From: Angiostrongylus vasorum | Taxonomy: Eukaryota; Nematoda; Chromadorea; Rhabditida; Metastrongylidae | Direction of reading: 5' to 3' | DNA: 64,000 bases | NCBI GenBank assembly: GCA_018806985.1 | Contig: JADANN010000032.1 | Span: 3,369,501 to 3,433,500, forward strand | Part shown: positions 23,225-35,159 of the stretch, piece after piece | Layout: each line of letters starts with the position of its first letter | Position numbering within the stretch: the first letter of the stretch is position 1 | Made by a program: the position numbers and the translations under genes | Notes under the pieces: model-generated | Seen by the model: the letters and a program-made list of their open reading frames with translations, nothing else | Databases searched by the model: none | Told to the model about the DNA's origin: nothing

Positions 23225-23485
23225 GGTAAGGCTCTAAGCGTTGACCGATCCCTGAGGGATGCGCCATGCATTCGACTTCATTAAACATCGTTTACAAGTG
23301 TTTGAATGCATATCCTGCCTTTACAATGATCGAGCCAGTGCTGCTATCCTCCCAGACAAGTCTGGCACCAATTTGCCGAACAGGGAGGATGTAAGGCTTG
23401 GTGGACCATGGGAGCGGGGATCGATACCACGTGTGTCGCAGTGGTTCCTCCAACCGCTGCGCCACAAGCACGAGAATAGTGCCGA
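23225..23485 (-). repeat. SINE D, near-complete
   Basis: The minus strand begins CTCGTGCTTGTGGCGCAGCG (box A-like) and GGTATCGATCCCCGC (box B). It continues through CCAGACTTGTCTGGGAGG and ends with the tail near GGTCAACGCTTAGAGCC at 23230. It matches 39935-40205 in the other orientation. Confidence 0.72.
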
Positions 23486-24502
23486 AATTTATTCCACTAG
23501 TGTTTAGGTGCCGTCGTCATCTTCAGAGCAACGAGTTGATGGTCCTCAGGCGTTCATCTTCTCAATGTGGTGTCACCATTGTCGTATCGAGTTGAATTTT
23601 CTGGAATGGAGCCCACTCGAATGAATTGCATCTCTCCACGATACTCTTTTACATAAAAGGGTTCTTAATTGACTGATTGTCTGTTGGTAGTAAATTGTTT
23701 TTCATAGGACAATCTACTCTGCAGCAGTCGGGGTTAGATTAGGTTGCCTACAGCGACATAATACATTTTAACACAACTTTCGTTTAACCTAGGTATGGAT
23801 AGTAAAAAGTAGGCCTTGTTAGAACTGTTCAAAAAAAATGGTGAAGTTCTATTTTGCGCTACAAGATTCACAAAGCCTTGAAAATCGTTAGAAAAGCTTT
23901 ACGATCTTTTGAAACAAGAATGTGGACGAGCTTGCATCCTCAATTTCTTACCGTAATTCTTCACAATTACGTCGTCAATACGTTGGCGGATGGCGGATCA
24001 TGCCAAATGAGACGATACCACTGAGAAAGTAATGCACGAACGACGATATGGTTTTATGAACCACCTTATACCCTAAGGTAGTAACATGAAGAAACTCAAT
24101 TTAAGAAACTTCGTGAATACTAAGAGGTTTATTAATATTCTGATCTCTTGCCTTAAGCTCAGTTATATAACAATGGCAGTTGTGATAGAATCAAACTTAG
24201 AAGAGTTTATAACTGTGTAAGAATACGGTGTCGGCTGCCACATCAGTACTTCATTTCACTACTTCCTTTCAAGCATACTGAATAACATTTCACCCTCCTG
24301 AACAAAATACATGTATTCAAATGGCACGCGAAGATTTCAAAACGCTGAAAAAAATCTTATATATCTCTGGTATCATATTCATAATTGAAATGGAAAGAAA
24401 CCGTTTTCCTGTCACCACTCGTTTACTTTCGATTAGTAGTGTCAAATCGGTACTTTCCTTCCTGATTTCATTTCAAAGAACGTCTTCAAATCAACTAGTA
24501 GG

Positions 24503-27001
24503 AGGACCGAGAGGCGTATCAAAAATTTGTTGTCGGAGACTTCAACGCCAGAATAGGAAACGCCAACGAGAGCGAATACAAGATCGGAAACTTTGGATTA
24601 GGAGAAGGAAATGAGAATGTAAACCGTCTCGCAGGACTCCTGTCCGCAGCACGTCTCTTCCATGAAAACTCGTTTTTCCAGAAGCAAGAAAGCCGCCGCT
24701 GGACATGGGAGTCTCCCAACGACATGACTCATGCGGCGATCGACCATATTCTGACAAACAGAAGACGGTGCCTAGTTGACACAACGGTAGTCCCATCATT
24801 CTGTACTGGTTCCGATCACCTCCTTCTTCGCGCGAAGATTCGATGCAGCCGTGAGCTGGAAAGGAATTGATATCATCGACCACGAGGACAAAGTCTAGCT
24901 ATATACGACGAGGACATTCTGAACGAAATCCTAGCCAAACATGACTGGCAGATTAAGGAAGGCCCGACAGGAGATTACAAGCTGCGAAAGACTCAGAGGC
25001 TGTGCTGAATTCGCCTCAGTTCCCCATGCAAAAAGATCAGATCGCATCTCCATTAGCACTAAGGAGTTGCTTGAAAAGAAAAGGAAACAGACTTGATCCT
25101 ACTGCAACACGTTTAACACGGATAGTGACAAAACTACTGCAAGCAGCAGAGAAAAAGAAGTAATCTAAAAAAATGTAGTCGGGTCTTGTGCTATATGCGT
25201 ATAAATGCTATTATACACACATATATATCTGTATATATGTATACATTTTATTATAATGTTCCGCTGTCAACCTTGATAAACGAAGATGAGATCACCAAAA
25301 TTTCCCCTGATGTGGAATTCACAACGGAAACGTTGTACACCAACTTTTTCCATTCTATAATCTCCATGCCGGCCCTGGAGTCCCCGCTGGAGAAAAAAAC
25401 ACCTGGAAGTCTTCTCAAGGAAGCTCGAGTTCCGATAGAAAACATGAAAAGAGACAGCTCCAGGACCCAATGATATCACTGTCGACTTCATTAGAGCTGG
25501 AAGCTATAATTTGCATGCACTTCTCGCAAACCATATCACAGCCCACCATCAAAGGGAAAAAATCCCAGACCAGTGGAGGACGTCGCGTACGGTCATCCTG
25601 CCCAAGAAAGGAGACCGAAGGGATCTTCGTAACTATCGTCCCATATGCTTGTTGAGTGTACTCTAGAAGCTCTTCACGAAGATTATTCTCTCGCGCATAT
25701 CAAGGACATTGGATGAGGCGCAACCAGTAGAGCAAGCAGGATTTCGACAAGGATTTTGCTTCATGGACCACATCTAAACTGTGTCCAGGGTCATTGAAGT
25801 TCATTGGGAATACTACCTGCCACTAATTTTCAAACTTTTTGGCCAACAAAAAGGCGTTTGACAGTGTCGAAACGAATGCAATCCTATCAGCGCTCATCGA
25901 CCAAGGAGTGGACCCGTCCTACATAAGAACTCTGTCCGACTGTTATCGGAACTGCACTACGAAAATACAGCTTTCCATCGACCTCTTATCATACCCACAG
26001 GAAAAGGCATTCGATAGGGCGACACAATATCGCCAAAGCTGTTCAGTGCCGCACTGCAGTGGATAATGAACTCATTCGAATGGGATAAGAAAGGCATACG
26101 TATTGATGGAAAATTCCTACCAAACCTTCGTTTTGCCGACGACATTGTCATCTTCTCAAGAAGTACTAGCAAAGCAGAGATGATGATCAACGAGCTCAAC
26201 GAAGCGAGGAAAACAGTGGACTTCGCATAAATCGAAAGAACACCCAGTTCATGAAAAACCCCAAGGTATGAAGGCGAAAAAAATTGAATTGGATGGCTCT
26301 CTCATTGCAGAGACCACTTCGTACGTATACCATGGGCGATCAATGATCATGGAAAACAACATCAAGGATAAATTCGACAGAAGAAAGACAGCAGTTGCAT
26401 TCGGGCTATCAAAGGAACCAACGACCAACTGAACGACCCGAAAATCCGCGCCCACCTTTTCGATTCAACGGCCCTCCCTGAGTTCTGTTATGCTGCAGAA
26501 AAGTGGGCTGATACTTCATCCACGTCGAGAATACCCCGCAATACTCACAGGACACTTGAGCGATGTCTTCTTAAATATAAACGGCACTCCTAATATAAAG
26601 CCTAAATTCGATGCTTTGATTTTCGAAATCAGTCACGCCTTGGGATCAAGGGGAATACACATCGATAGCAAAACACAGATAGGTCGGTCACATAATAGGA
26701 ATAGAGGACAGATGGACGAAAAGAACTGTAGAGTGGACTCCATGGAGATGTAGGCGTTCCCAAGGACATCATCTACAAGTTGGGCGGACGCGTTCGTAAC
26801 CAAAGTTAATCGGCTGTACTCACAGCCACAGTTATTTTACAGATCATGGTATCAGACTCGCATGCGCCACCGTGCTCTAATGAAACCACCACCATGAACG
26901 ATGAATCGAGGGAAAGAAAAGAATGGCAAATGTGTTGCAGTCTGCACAACTCGTGAGGAAGGATCGTCCGAGTATCGAAGTAAGTAAGTTTTGAATGGGG
27001 G
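24503..27001 (+). mobile_element. RTE family B, 5'-truncated copy in duplication copy 2
   Basis: Starts inside the endonuclease ([17 protein letters not shown], then WTWESPNDMTHAAIDHI and GSDHLLLRAKIR). It continues through the RT blocks VILPKKGDRRDLRNYRP, EQAGFRQGF-like sequence, ANKKAFDSVETNAILS and LRFADDIVIFSRST, the C-terminus near 26930 and a GAAGTAAGTAAG tail at 26988-27000. Multiple frameshifts and stops. Some 50 bases between 24455 and 24503 match neither duplication copy nor the LINE. Confidence 0.9.
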
Positions 27002-28527
27002 GGGTGTGCTGCTTTTCGTACACGTCGGTACTCTGAAATGGAAACAATTCGTCAAAACTGATATTTGAGAAGTATTTTCATTTGCATGAGGAAAGTCAAG
27101 CAACATTGATCCTCCTATTGTGAAAGACAAGTAGACGAACTATAAAGGATGAACGTTTCTGCGCAGATCAGCCTAGCAGCGATACGGCACGCTTTTAACT
27201 CCAACTGTATATTCGTAGTGGTAAGTGCATGCATATTCGGCAAACAGTGATTTGCACTGGCCTACCGTTGTATCAAAACAGTGCTGTTATCCTTTCAGAC
27301 ATGGTTAGTACTAACATACCGACGAGAAATGAAATGCTTAAGGAGCGCCGGGCGCGGGATCGAACCAATGACCACGTTTATGATAGAGGGGGACTTTCAA
27401 ACACTACGCTAGCGTTGTTCTGAGCAGCTCTTATGATGTTGCGTGGTCGTGAGAGAACTGAAAATTTAACGTAGTGCTGATGGACTTATGTACTGTGTTG
27501 CTTATTGAGGATTATGAGGAATATCTAGGAACTTTACTTCCCATCTACCACCTATGATTGCGTCTGCATCTCACTGTATTTGACACTCCATTTTTCAGAT
27601 AGTTAGGTCTGCCTATTTTCCATACGTCGTCAAACCTTGCAGTCATTTCCCACGAGTTCATATAGTTTGAAAGTTGATCTTCTTCCACAACACTACATAA
27701 GTCCAACTGGCACATTGTGACTACTTGGCTGTCGTTTTATAACATTTTTTTATTGGTGTAGATGTAATAAATCCATCAGTTTTTCACTTTAAATTTTTAA
27801 AATGCTCGTGGTTACTATTTGTTTTACTACACAAGCTTCTGTTACATGTTTTCCAGGCCTTGCTTTCGATTGTAATAGCTGTCTTTCTTTTTTTGCCCTT
27901 TTACAAATGATTCTGGTACGGAAGAACTTATCTGCTTTCTATTTTTTATGATACTTCTATGCTTTTTTCTTATACAGGCAATGACATCTTCTTTAGAAGA
28001 AACCTTAATAAATTACTGACCATCTGGACAATGATAGAATCCTATTCTTGTCGTCCCGGGCCTAATAGAACCTTAAGCATTGCCAGATTCTAGTCATTAA
28101 AACTACGACGATATTCTTTTATGACGTGCTCCTCATTAAATACATCGAAAAACCTCAGCTGATGGCTAATAGAAAAGTGCATAGACGAGAAAACAGACCT
28201 TATGTTTACGTATACTAGAGAGAGAGTTAAAAATATTCAGAACGAAAGGTGTTAGCTTTGTAGAAAAAGAACCATAAATAGATATGAGTTCACATCGTTT
28301 AGTGTTTCTATTCTTGCTGTATCGATTGTTAGATTGGAAACAAAAAAAAATGTCTCTTGAAATTTATAAAAGTGCTCGTTGTAGTTCTCGACCAGTTCGT
28401 CACGTATGACGCAGAATCAACGAGATCCGTAGATGTCAGTTGGAAAGAGAAACGTACCAATAACCAGTAGAATAACCAGTGAGCAGGACAGCCCTGAAAT
28501 CCAGAGCACAATTTGTTGGAAGGAAGT

Positions 28528-28693
28528 GAAATACTAAGCCCGGAAAGGACAATAGCGCGTTCGTTCCCCACCATAGGCACCTGCGGTCCAGAGTTTTGCA
28601 AATATCTCAGCTTCGTTGAAGTTATATTTCGCAATATACCCTGCCATCAAAAAGAGTAGGCAGTAGGCAAAAAGGTTAAAATTGAAATACTAA
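28528..28693 (+). repeat. S1 insertion with perfect 10-bp target-site duplication
   Basis: GAAATACTAA occurs at 28528-28537 and 28684-28693 and flanks a 146-bp S1 piece that begins mid-head at GCCCGGAAAGGACAATAGCG and ends in AAAAGGTTAAAATT. Duplication copy 1 carries the empty site near 10461-10480. Confidence 0.88.
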
Positions 28694-29789
28694 TGTTACG
28701 GAATGTGAGCACCTATTACAATTTGAAAACAAACCACCACCTATTCCTTTCCATTTCATGGATCGTTTCTTCAATACGGATTTCCTAAGTTCTTCCACGT
28801 ACGAAATTCTTGCGTCAAATGTTAAATTATTTGTTCGGAAGGCGAAGTGTCTTAAAAAAGTTGTCTGTTACATTTCTCGCTGGGAATCGGTTAAGAATAA
28901 AGCTTATTACAAAAATAAAAACATTTAGGATAACTTTTAGGTTAAACAAACTACACAACTTGTCAAGATGCGCCAACAGAAAGTGAAGATAATGAAACAG
29001 CTAGAGCTGGAATCTCTATAGTTGAACATTGAGAAGAACGAATAGCCTTCTGTTGGCATGGAGGACTTGCATTGTTGGCGGTAACCAAGTAATAATTCGA
29101 AAGAGAATCAGTGGAAAATGTGTGGACTGAATGGCAGAGGAACATTTATTGAATAAACAACAGAGAAACTGCTATGCATTGACAATAGCTCTAAATGGCC
29201 AATACAGTAACAGAACTATGTAAGACGTAAGCCATGGAAATGCAGATGTAATTTTTGGAAAGGAACTAGACTCCACAAAACTGCTAATCTCACGATGTGC
29301 ACGGATTCCAGGAATATGATGGGATGTCTTGAGGTTCAAGGCGACGATAGTACATCTGACATCGATTTAGCGCTTCCTAAGAAGTAAATCAGTAGCATCT
29401 TGTACCAGTTCCCAAGAACGAATTTCTATTAACTTCGACATCGATCAAATTATTCAATGCATTCCAGGTGAGCAAACACGAGGTTGTTGCTTCACTCTTT
29501 ATTTACGAAAAAGGGAACACTTCGGAATTCGGAAAAAAGGGATTTCGCCTACTTCATTGCCTGGAAAGATCAAGCTGACTGCAATATACTTAGCTAAATA
29601 TCTCCACAACTCGAACAAAAAGAATACGAAACCCAGATTTCAACTGCATTGAAAACAATATAGCTTCTTCACATACTCATCGCTTTCTATCGGTCTTCCG
29701 CTGAGTGTTTCACGAGGAGACTAACTGCAGAAAGTTCACATGGATGGTTAATGTGCCCCGTTTTCTCACTGAAATATCACTCCTGTATA

Positions 29790-30335
29790 ATGTGTTAGAT
29801 CATCTATATTAACCAGGCATGCATGATAAGGTATAAGGCTTCAAGATCGATTCCGTAACGGAGATAGAGTTGAAGCTCCAAGTACGAGTGAACAAAAAGA
29901 AGTATGAACACTAAAACTACCGCCGTTTTCTCAACTGTACTTTGAACAGCAAGACCCTAACAATAAAGCAGGTATCAAATTCCGAATCTTTGCGAATGAA
30001 ACTTCAGTTCTTAATCACTATCGCGCGAAGAGCCTTCGCTGCAACCTCATAAAAACGCAAAAATATGGTATACGAGAGGTTCGAGAGCTGATAAGGTTAA
30101 AAACACCAGACTATCTATTAGTGATAGCGTCGGAGAGTTTTCAGTAGTTTCTTATCAGCTAGATGTTGAGATAACGAAGGCGTCTTAAAGATGTTTCCCT
30201 TTATTGCGTATGATCTGGAAAGGAACACAAGCGTCAACATCGAAAATTTAACAACGAAAAGGTCAAAGTGACAAAAGCGAGTGGTTTAAAGCCATTAGTT
30301 ATTTTTCAACTCAAAGTTAGAATAGCAACTTACTT
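29790..30335. other. Unassigned sequence
   Basis: No convincing exon or repeat. It may contain more of the Penelope-like element that appears at 30336, but no conserved block was recognised. Confidence 0.35.
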
Positions 30336-30535
30336 ATGGAAACTCGTAAGTTAGTAACCACTGATGATTTGGCGTCTGTAGATCGATCGTTATTAAAGCT
30401 TAGACCCATCAATAGCTCTGTGGAGAGAGCAACATTGTTTTTAACTCTAATACTTCCCCAGTTGTTAAGGCACATACTAGCCCACCTTTCGAACACCCAG
30501 ATATTCTTGGATCGTCTACGCAACGCGCGTCCTCA
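30336..30535 (+). mobile_element. Penelope-like RT fragment
   Basis: The frame reads KLRPINSSVERATLFL, then PQLLRHILAHLSNTQIF and LDRLRNARPHSAYF. It corresponds to the N-terminal RT block of Penelope-like proteins (K-RPI...L...HLTNT..FLDRLR....FDV). The frame runs straight into LINE B sequence at about 30536. Confidence 0.65.
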
Positions 30536-31008
30536 CAGCGCGTACTTTATTCAGTGCTTCGAAGAAGTGGAGCAGAGACGATGCTCAAATGAACTCAACG
30601 AAACGCGCGCTTCTACGATTTCTTTTGCAATTTAACTGACACTCAGAGCGTCTAGATGGAACGCGTAACTAAGATCTTCAAAACCTACCACATCTTTGCT
30701 ACCTACGGGAATATACATCGAGTGACAATTGGGTGAAAAGAACAACGGAGTAAACTTCAAGATAATGCAAGCGTCCTCGTGAGCGAACACGCAAACGATG
30801 GCGGAGGTGTTCGCGCTAATGTTAACCATCTGCATTCGCAGATGGGAAAGATTTCATGGAAACGGAATAAACTTCGCGAACGTCACCATGTTTGAAACGG
30901 GCCAGCACAAGAGAAGGCGACTGTGCGAGAGAGAAACGAATGGAAGTTATGCTGGGGTCGCATGACCAGTGAAGACATGCCATCCAAATATCCAGGTAAT
31001 TAAAAGTT
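30536..31008 (+). mobile_element. RTE family B 3' fragment inserted in Penelope-like sequence
   Basis: Begins at EEVEQRRCSNELNETR (after the FADD box) and runs to RERNEWKLCWG-like sequence near 30935. It ends at an AAATATCCAGGTAATT tail at about 31003. Strongly decayed. Confidence 0.65.
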
Positions 31009-31149
31009 TCTTTGAAGCGCTCACGTTTTGGTAGTTTATAAGGCCTCCAGTTATTTGGTGGAGACCAGCCGCACAGAGTCTTACATGGGCGAGGAATATA
31101 TCTGGCTCAGGTCAAAGAATCAACATGAGATGAAATTTGAAACGTAGGT

Positions 31150-31290
31150 TTAGTATTTTCTCTGCTTTAGTTATGAAGGTGTTTAGCTGGCTAGATTGCA
31201 GTCAATTTGACCTTTTCAGGTTCTGAAAAAGGCGAAATCCTCCGAAACGTCAGCTCTTTTTTTGTGAAAAAAGAGTAAAGCAATAATCTC
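31150..31290 (+). repeat. Penelope-like 3' end with conserved motif
   Basis: TTATGAAGGTGTTTAGCTGG...TTTTCAGGTTCTGAAAAAGG, then CGAAATCCTCCGAAACGTCA. This matches 15090-15170 block by block, including the upstream GAAAGTGTTTGACTG portion, so it is a homologous 3' end. Confidence 0.6.
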
Positions 31291-31855
31291 GTGTTTTCAA
31301 CTCCAAAAATGGGAAGTAAAATAGGAAATCGCCTAGAAAAAATGGCAGCTACTTGATATGATGCTGATCGCACATATATTAAGGAATGGTAATTTTCCTT
31401 AAATTCCCCAAGAATGGTGAAGTCACTGTGAAATTTGAACATTTTTCCTAGGGACGAACTTTCGAGCAAAGCAGCATTGTCAAGCCCACTTTGTCAATGA
31501 ATATCATCGACGTCAAATTGGTCCAAAGATCAAGATTCGAATGTCATAATACTTGTTAAACACACTTGGAGGTCAATTTTTGGCACATAGTTGAGCAGAA
31601 GTCGGCTTTTGGTAGCGTTGAAGAACGTCCAATGATTAAAGTAGAAGTAGCCGAGAGTCGGATGAGGCAGCTGAAATGAAGGATTTTTTAAAAATCAGAT
31701 GAACCTTTTGCGATTAGGAAAAATCGAACAAGATCAAGCAAGCAGTAAAAGAATGAATACGATGTGTTAGCGACAATAACTGGGCTACAAATGGAAAAGA
31801 CTATCGCCAGCTTAGCAAAACGAGGCAGGATATGGACGAATGTTACTGTTCTGTT
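31291..31855. other. Unassigned sequence
   Basis: Nothing recognised on either strand. Confidence 0.4.
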
Positions 31856-32074
31856 TCATTTTTCTTCGCTTTCCACAGGAACTTTTCTCGCTTTCTCTTT
31901 TAGACTAATAAGCAGTTCATTATAATGATTTTTCAAGTGTAAGCGAGAAGCCTTTCCAGATTTTGGACATATTCGTTCAGCCCGCAGTCGATGAAACAAA
32001 TGAAGCATTAAGAAATAGCTCAAGACCGACCTTCTGTAAGCCTTGGCATAAGTAGTCGTTATATCTATACACAA
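31856..32074 (-). CDS. Possible terminal exon, unassigned
   Basis: The minus-strand frame reads SYFLMLHLFHRLRAER, then LHLKNHYNELLISLKEK, and ends KVPVESEEK with a stop. The lysine- and glutamate-rich end looks like a protein C-terminus. It sits just downstream of a degenerate LINE A piece of the same orientation but does not match the LINE A protein. No family was recognised. Confidence 0.25.
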   Translation of the reverse strand: MCIDITTTYAKAYRRSVLSYFLMLHLFHRLRAERICPKSGKASRLHLKNHYNELLISLKEKARKVPVESEEK

Positions 32075-32087
32075 GGAATAAACTGTT

Positions 32088-32500
32088 TCTCATGAAGGTG
32101 ATTAGAGATAGATCGACGTTGCCGTATACCGGTACTCATACGCACGCTCGAAACTTTTTCTTATTCTTTTCCCATAGCCACCACTTGGTGTAATGAGAAC
32201 GATGTTATCAGAGAAGTGACAATAAGGTAGTGTGCATACCAGTTAACGGCTTTCTTTAAGCCGGTGAGATGTATAGCGGGTTTTGGCACTAGGACAATAT
32301 CTCGTCGATGGGCTGCTTAACGATGTGGTTAGCTATTTTGAGAAGAAAATCTTCAAAATCGCGCTCGCTGTAAGAACTGGCAGTTTCTGCGCAATAACTG
32401 TTAATGCCCTATAAGTGTTAAAAAGTTCTCGTTACTTGTTAGTTTTCCATTTTTTAATAGACAACGTGTTAGAAGTCCAGGAAGTCCAGTCGTGTCTACT
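32088..32500 (-). mobile_element. RTE family A RT fragment, highly decayed
   Basis: TGGTGTAATGAGAACGATGT, then TATCAGAGAAGTGAC, parallels the family A FADD region (TGGTGTTATAAGAACGACGT, CATCAGCAAAGCGAAG). Flanking bits also correspond. Too degraded to translate. Confidence 0.4.
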
Positions 32501-32754
32501 GGTGAAGATTCCCAGAAAGCTATTCAGAAGCTAATGGTTTATCCTCTGAGATCAGGTGCAACGCCATTTTCATCGACGTCACAACCTATCAGGTTTGGGA
32601 ATCACAAAAAGGACACATTCAAGCACCTAAAATAGTAAGAGATGTCGTTATCAGGGAACGGGGTGGTGGTAGATAGCATTGCTCATGATGTTACGACTGT
32701 TCTTTGTAGAAGTCAGCAATGCTACTGAGGTAGTTGCAAAGCTTTGCCAAGAGG

Positions 32755-33080
32755 ATTTCTTTTTCACGACCCGTCTTTCACATCTACCGTGTAGATGTCA
32801 GCAATTCCTGCATTGGTTCCTTCGCACGAGCCATTCACGGCAATTTTCGAAGCTCTGCGTATGGGTTCGGTTAGTGCTTGAACAAATTTCGGCTTCTTTA
32901 TGAATGTTGTTGAATGCTGGCCGAATTGGTTCTCTCTGGAATCTTGGGGCAGCCGTGCAAGGGCGTCCCTAGGACTTTATTAGAGAGAGGTGTCATCTTT
33001 TTTAAACTGGAGGGAGAGAGTAAGTTGGTCTCAGACAAGCCCGATACCGATTACACACTGCTCGCACTGACCCGCGTCAC
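32755..33080 (-). repeat. SINE E copy, decayed
   Basis: CACGACCCGTCTTTCACATC, GGGTTCGGTTAGTGCTTG and the head linker GTCTCAGACAAGCCCGATAC occur in the order of the 17445-17815 copy. Confidence 0.5.
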
Positions 33081-33689
33081 TAATACTACGCAAGAGAATT
33101 TAATTGAAGAAAAAATAAATAAGGATAAAGATGATAAACTTACTGTCCGAATACAGCGTGGAATCGACACAACTGTTGACAGCACGCTCACTATCCATAA
33201 AACCACATAGTAGATGTAGCACATGGGCAAGAAAGGAATGTAACAGCGACCAATGTTACGCTTTCCAGTCTAAATTACTTGCGAGATTACCCATTTTAAT
33301 CACTGGCAAACATATCTCCGGAAAACAAATTTCTACGCAATCAGCGCCTGTTGGTCGTATTTCCAACGAAATAATGATAGTAGCTCATCATATGTAGATT
33401 GAAGAAAGAACTCATGCAGCTCTCCTCAGCTCAACTTTATTTTCACTTATAGAAAATGCGAAAGGATTAATAAGAAGTATCTTGGCTTATAATACGTGAA
33501 ACCTTATCGAAACTTGTCTCAGTTCCAAATAGATAGAGTTCTTCCATTATTTCCACAAGCACTGAGTAGTAGGCCAGTTGTACAGCCAAACCCTTAGATG
33601 TCATCTGCATTACAAGTGTCGACAAGATCGCTCAAAAATTACCCTCTAGAGACAAATCAATTGTCAATAGTTTCTCTAAGATACAGCAT
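33081..33689. other. Unassigned sequence
   Basis: No supported gene. An ORF at 33131-33397 has no family match or splice context. Confidence 0.35.
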
Positions 33690-34390
33690 GCCCGTGACTA
33701 ACAATCTACGAATCCATAACCCATTAATTCATTTCATTTACTGAGTCTTCGTTTAGTATCGCATTGTTCTTTGCTGTGTTCCCACTTATTACGTTGCCAT
33801 TACAATTGTAATCTTTTCTGGTACAAATCAATAGCTGTTACAAGTTGCATTTCATGGCTACGTATGTATTCCGTAGTATGTTTTGCATATCTTCATCTTG
33901 ACCTAGCACCCTAGCACTCCGCGCATTTGCATACTGTATCTACATCTCTTCTTCTTGATTATTGCACTCCATGTGTCTACGTAATGGCCCTCAACCAAGT
34001 ATAGGGTCCCATAGACTCAACCCATAACCTGATCCGCCATTGATCACTGGGTACATAAAATGCAAAACAATACTACATCCTACTTCCGCCAGACCACGGT
34101 TCGTGGCCAACAATGTCGGATATCATTATTTCTCTGAAGTATCACTTTAACACTATCGTATAACATATTTTACCACTACTAGTGCTCTCATTACCCTATA
34201 AACTACCTCTAACCACTGGTCACGTTACCGCCTATATTTTCTTGAACACCACATGAACATTTTACATTGAACATTGAATATGAACATTGAACATGAACAC
34301 ACCTAATCATGGTCTTGCTGCCGCCATATCGTTATCATTAAGATCACCGTTAGATATGAACGGTTTACTTACCCAAATTTAAAGTCTGGT
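33690..34390 (+). repeat. Second duplicated segment, copy 2
   Basis: Diverged partner of 18060-18690, without the S1 insertion. Confidence 0.68.
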
Positions 34391-34499
34391 GTTACAACAA
34401 TAGAGAAAAAGCCTTGTGGTAGGAAATATCGCACAAAAAAGCAATTTCACTATAACAAGGACTGCAAGAGTAGTCGAATCTAACATCTGCTCTGCATTG

Positions 34500-34779
34500 A
34501 AATTCAACATAATTTTGACTTATTATCTACTGCCTACTCTTTTTAGCGGCAGGGTATGTATTGCGAAATATAACTTTAATGATGCTGAGATATTTGCAAA
34601 ACTCCGGACCGCAGGTGTCTACGGTGGGGAACGAACGCGCTATCGTCCTTTCCGGGGAGTAGCGCGCTCATCACCACACCATGCGGGTCCTTCGTTTCGC
34701 CTGGCAAAAGATCAATAGAACTTGCTGAGAGACAGGCGAAACGAAGGACCCGAATGGTGTGGTAAAATTCAACATAGTT
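34500..34779 (-). repeat. S1 repeat with 15-bp target-site duplication and hairpin end
   Basis: AAATTCAACATAATT (34500-34514) and AAATTCAACATAGTT (34765-34779) flank the element. The S1 tail is at the left. The right end is an inverted copy of the head segment: CCATGCGGGTCCTTCGTTTC at about 34680 against GAAACGAAGGACCCGAATGG at about 34738. Confidence 0.82.
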
Positions 34780-35109
34780 AATGGCACTTCAATAGTTCAA
34801 ACCCTTTGCACAGCATATCCATACATGGCACGAGGGAAGCCCTACAAAATTCCCTTAAAGCAGAAAGCCACCAATTGTAGTCCAGCGATGACACATAAGA
34901 TCACTAATTTGCTATCAGCCTGCATCCGAAGGGTCACTGATATAGGAAAGATTTCTCAACACCTATTTCACACCGCCTCCGCTATCCAGATGAAGAAAGT
35001 TGTATCGTTGGCACAAAAACGGCCTTTAAAAACAGGGGTTATGAACATTAATCTTATCATCAAAAGTCAAGTGGCTTCCACGAAGATGACTACTTTCACA
35101 TACATATAA
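34759..35109 (+). other. Unassigned 116-codon ORF
   Basis: An open frame beginning next to the right target-site duplication of an S1 copy contains KPYKIPLKQKATNC and QMKKVVSLAQKRPL. No family was recognised, no splice structure was found and it overlaps the repeat boundary. It may be a chance ORF. Confidence 0.2.
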
Positions 35110-35159
35110 CTCAAGGAAAAATCTCTTTTTTAGTTTTCGAATTTAGGAATAATGTTCTA

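Larger units (their letters stand above)
23770..29790. repeat. Segmental duplication, copy 2 (split by LINE B)
   Basis: 23770-24455 and 27008-29790 align with 8300-11495 in the same order and orientation. LINE B (24503-27001) and an S1 piece (28538-28683) are extra here, and some small indels differ, such as about 40 bp near 28372-28415. Confidence 0.88.

Noticed and set aside
32914..33210. 98-codon ORF as a gene
   Set aside because: Its first part is the antisense of a SINE E head and linker.
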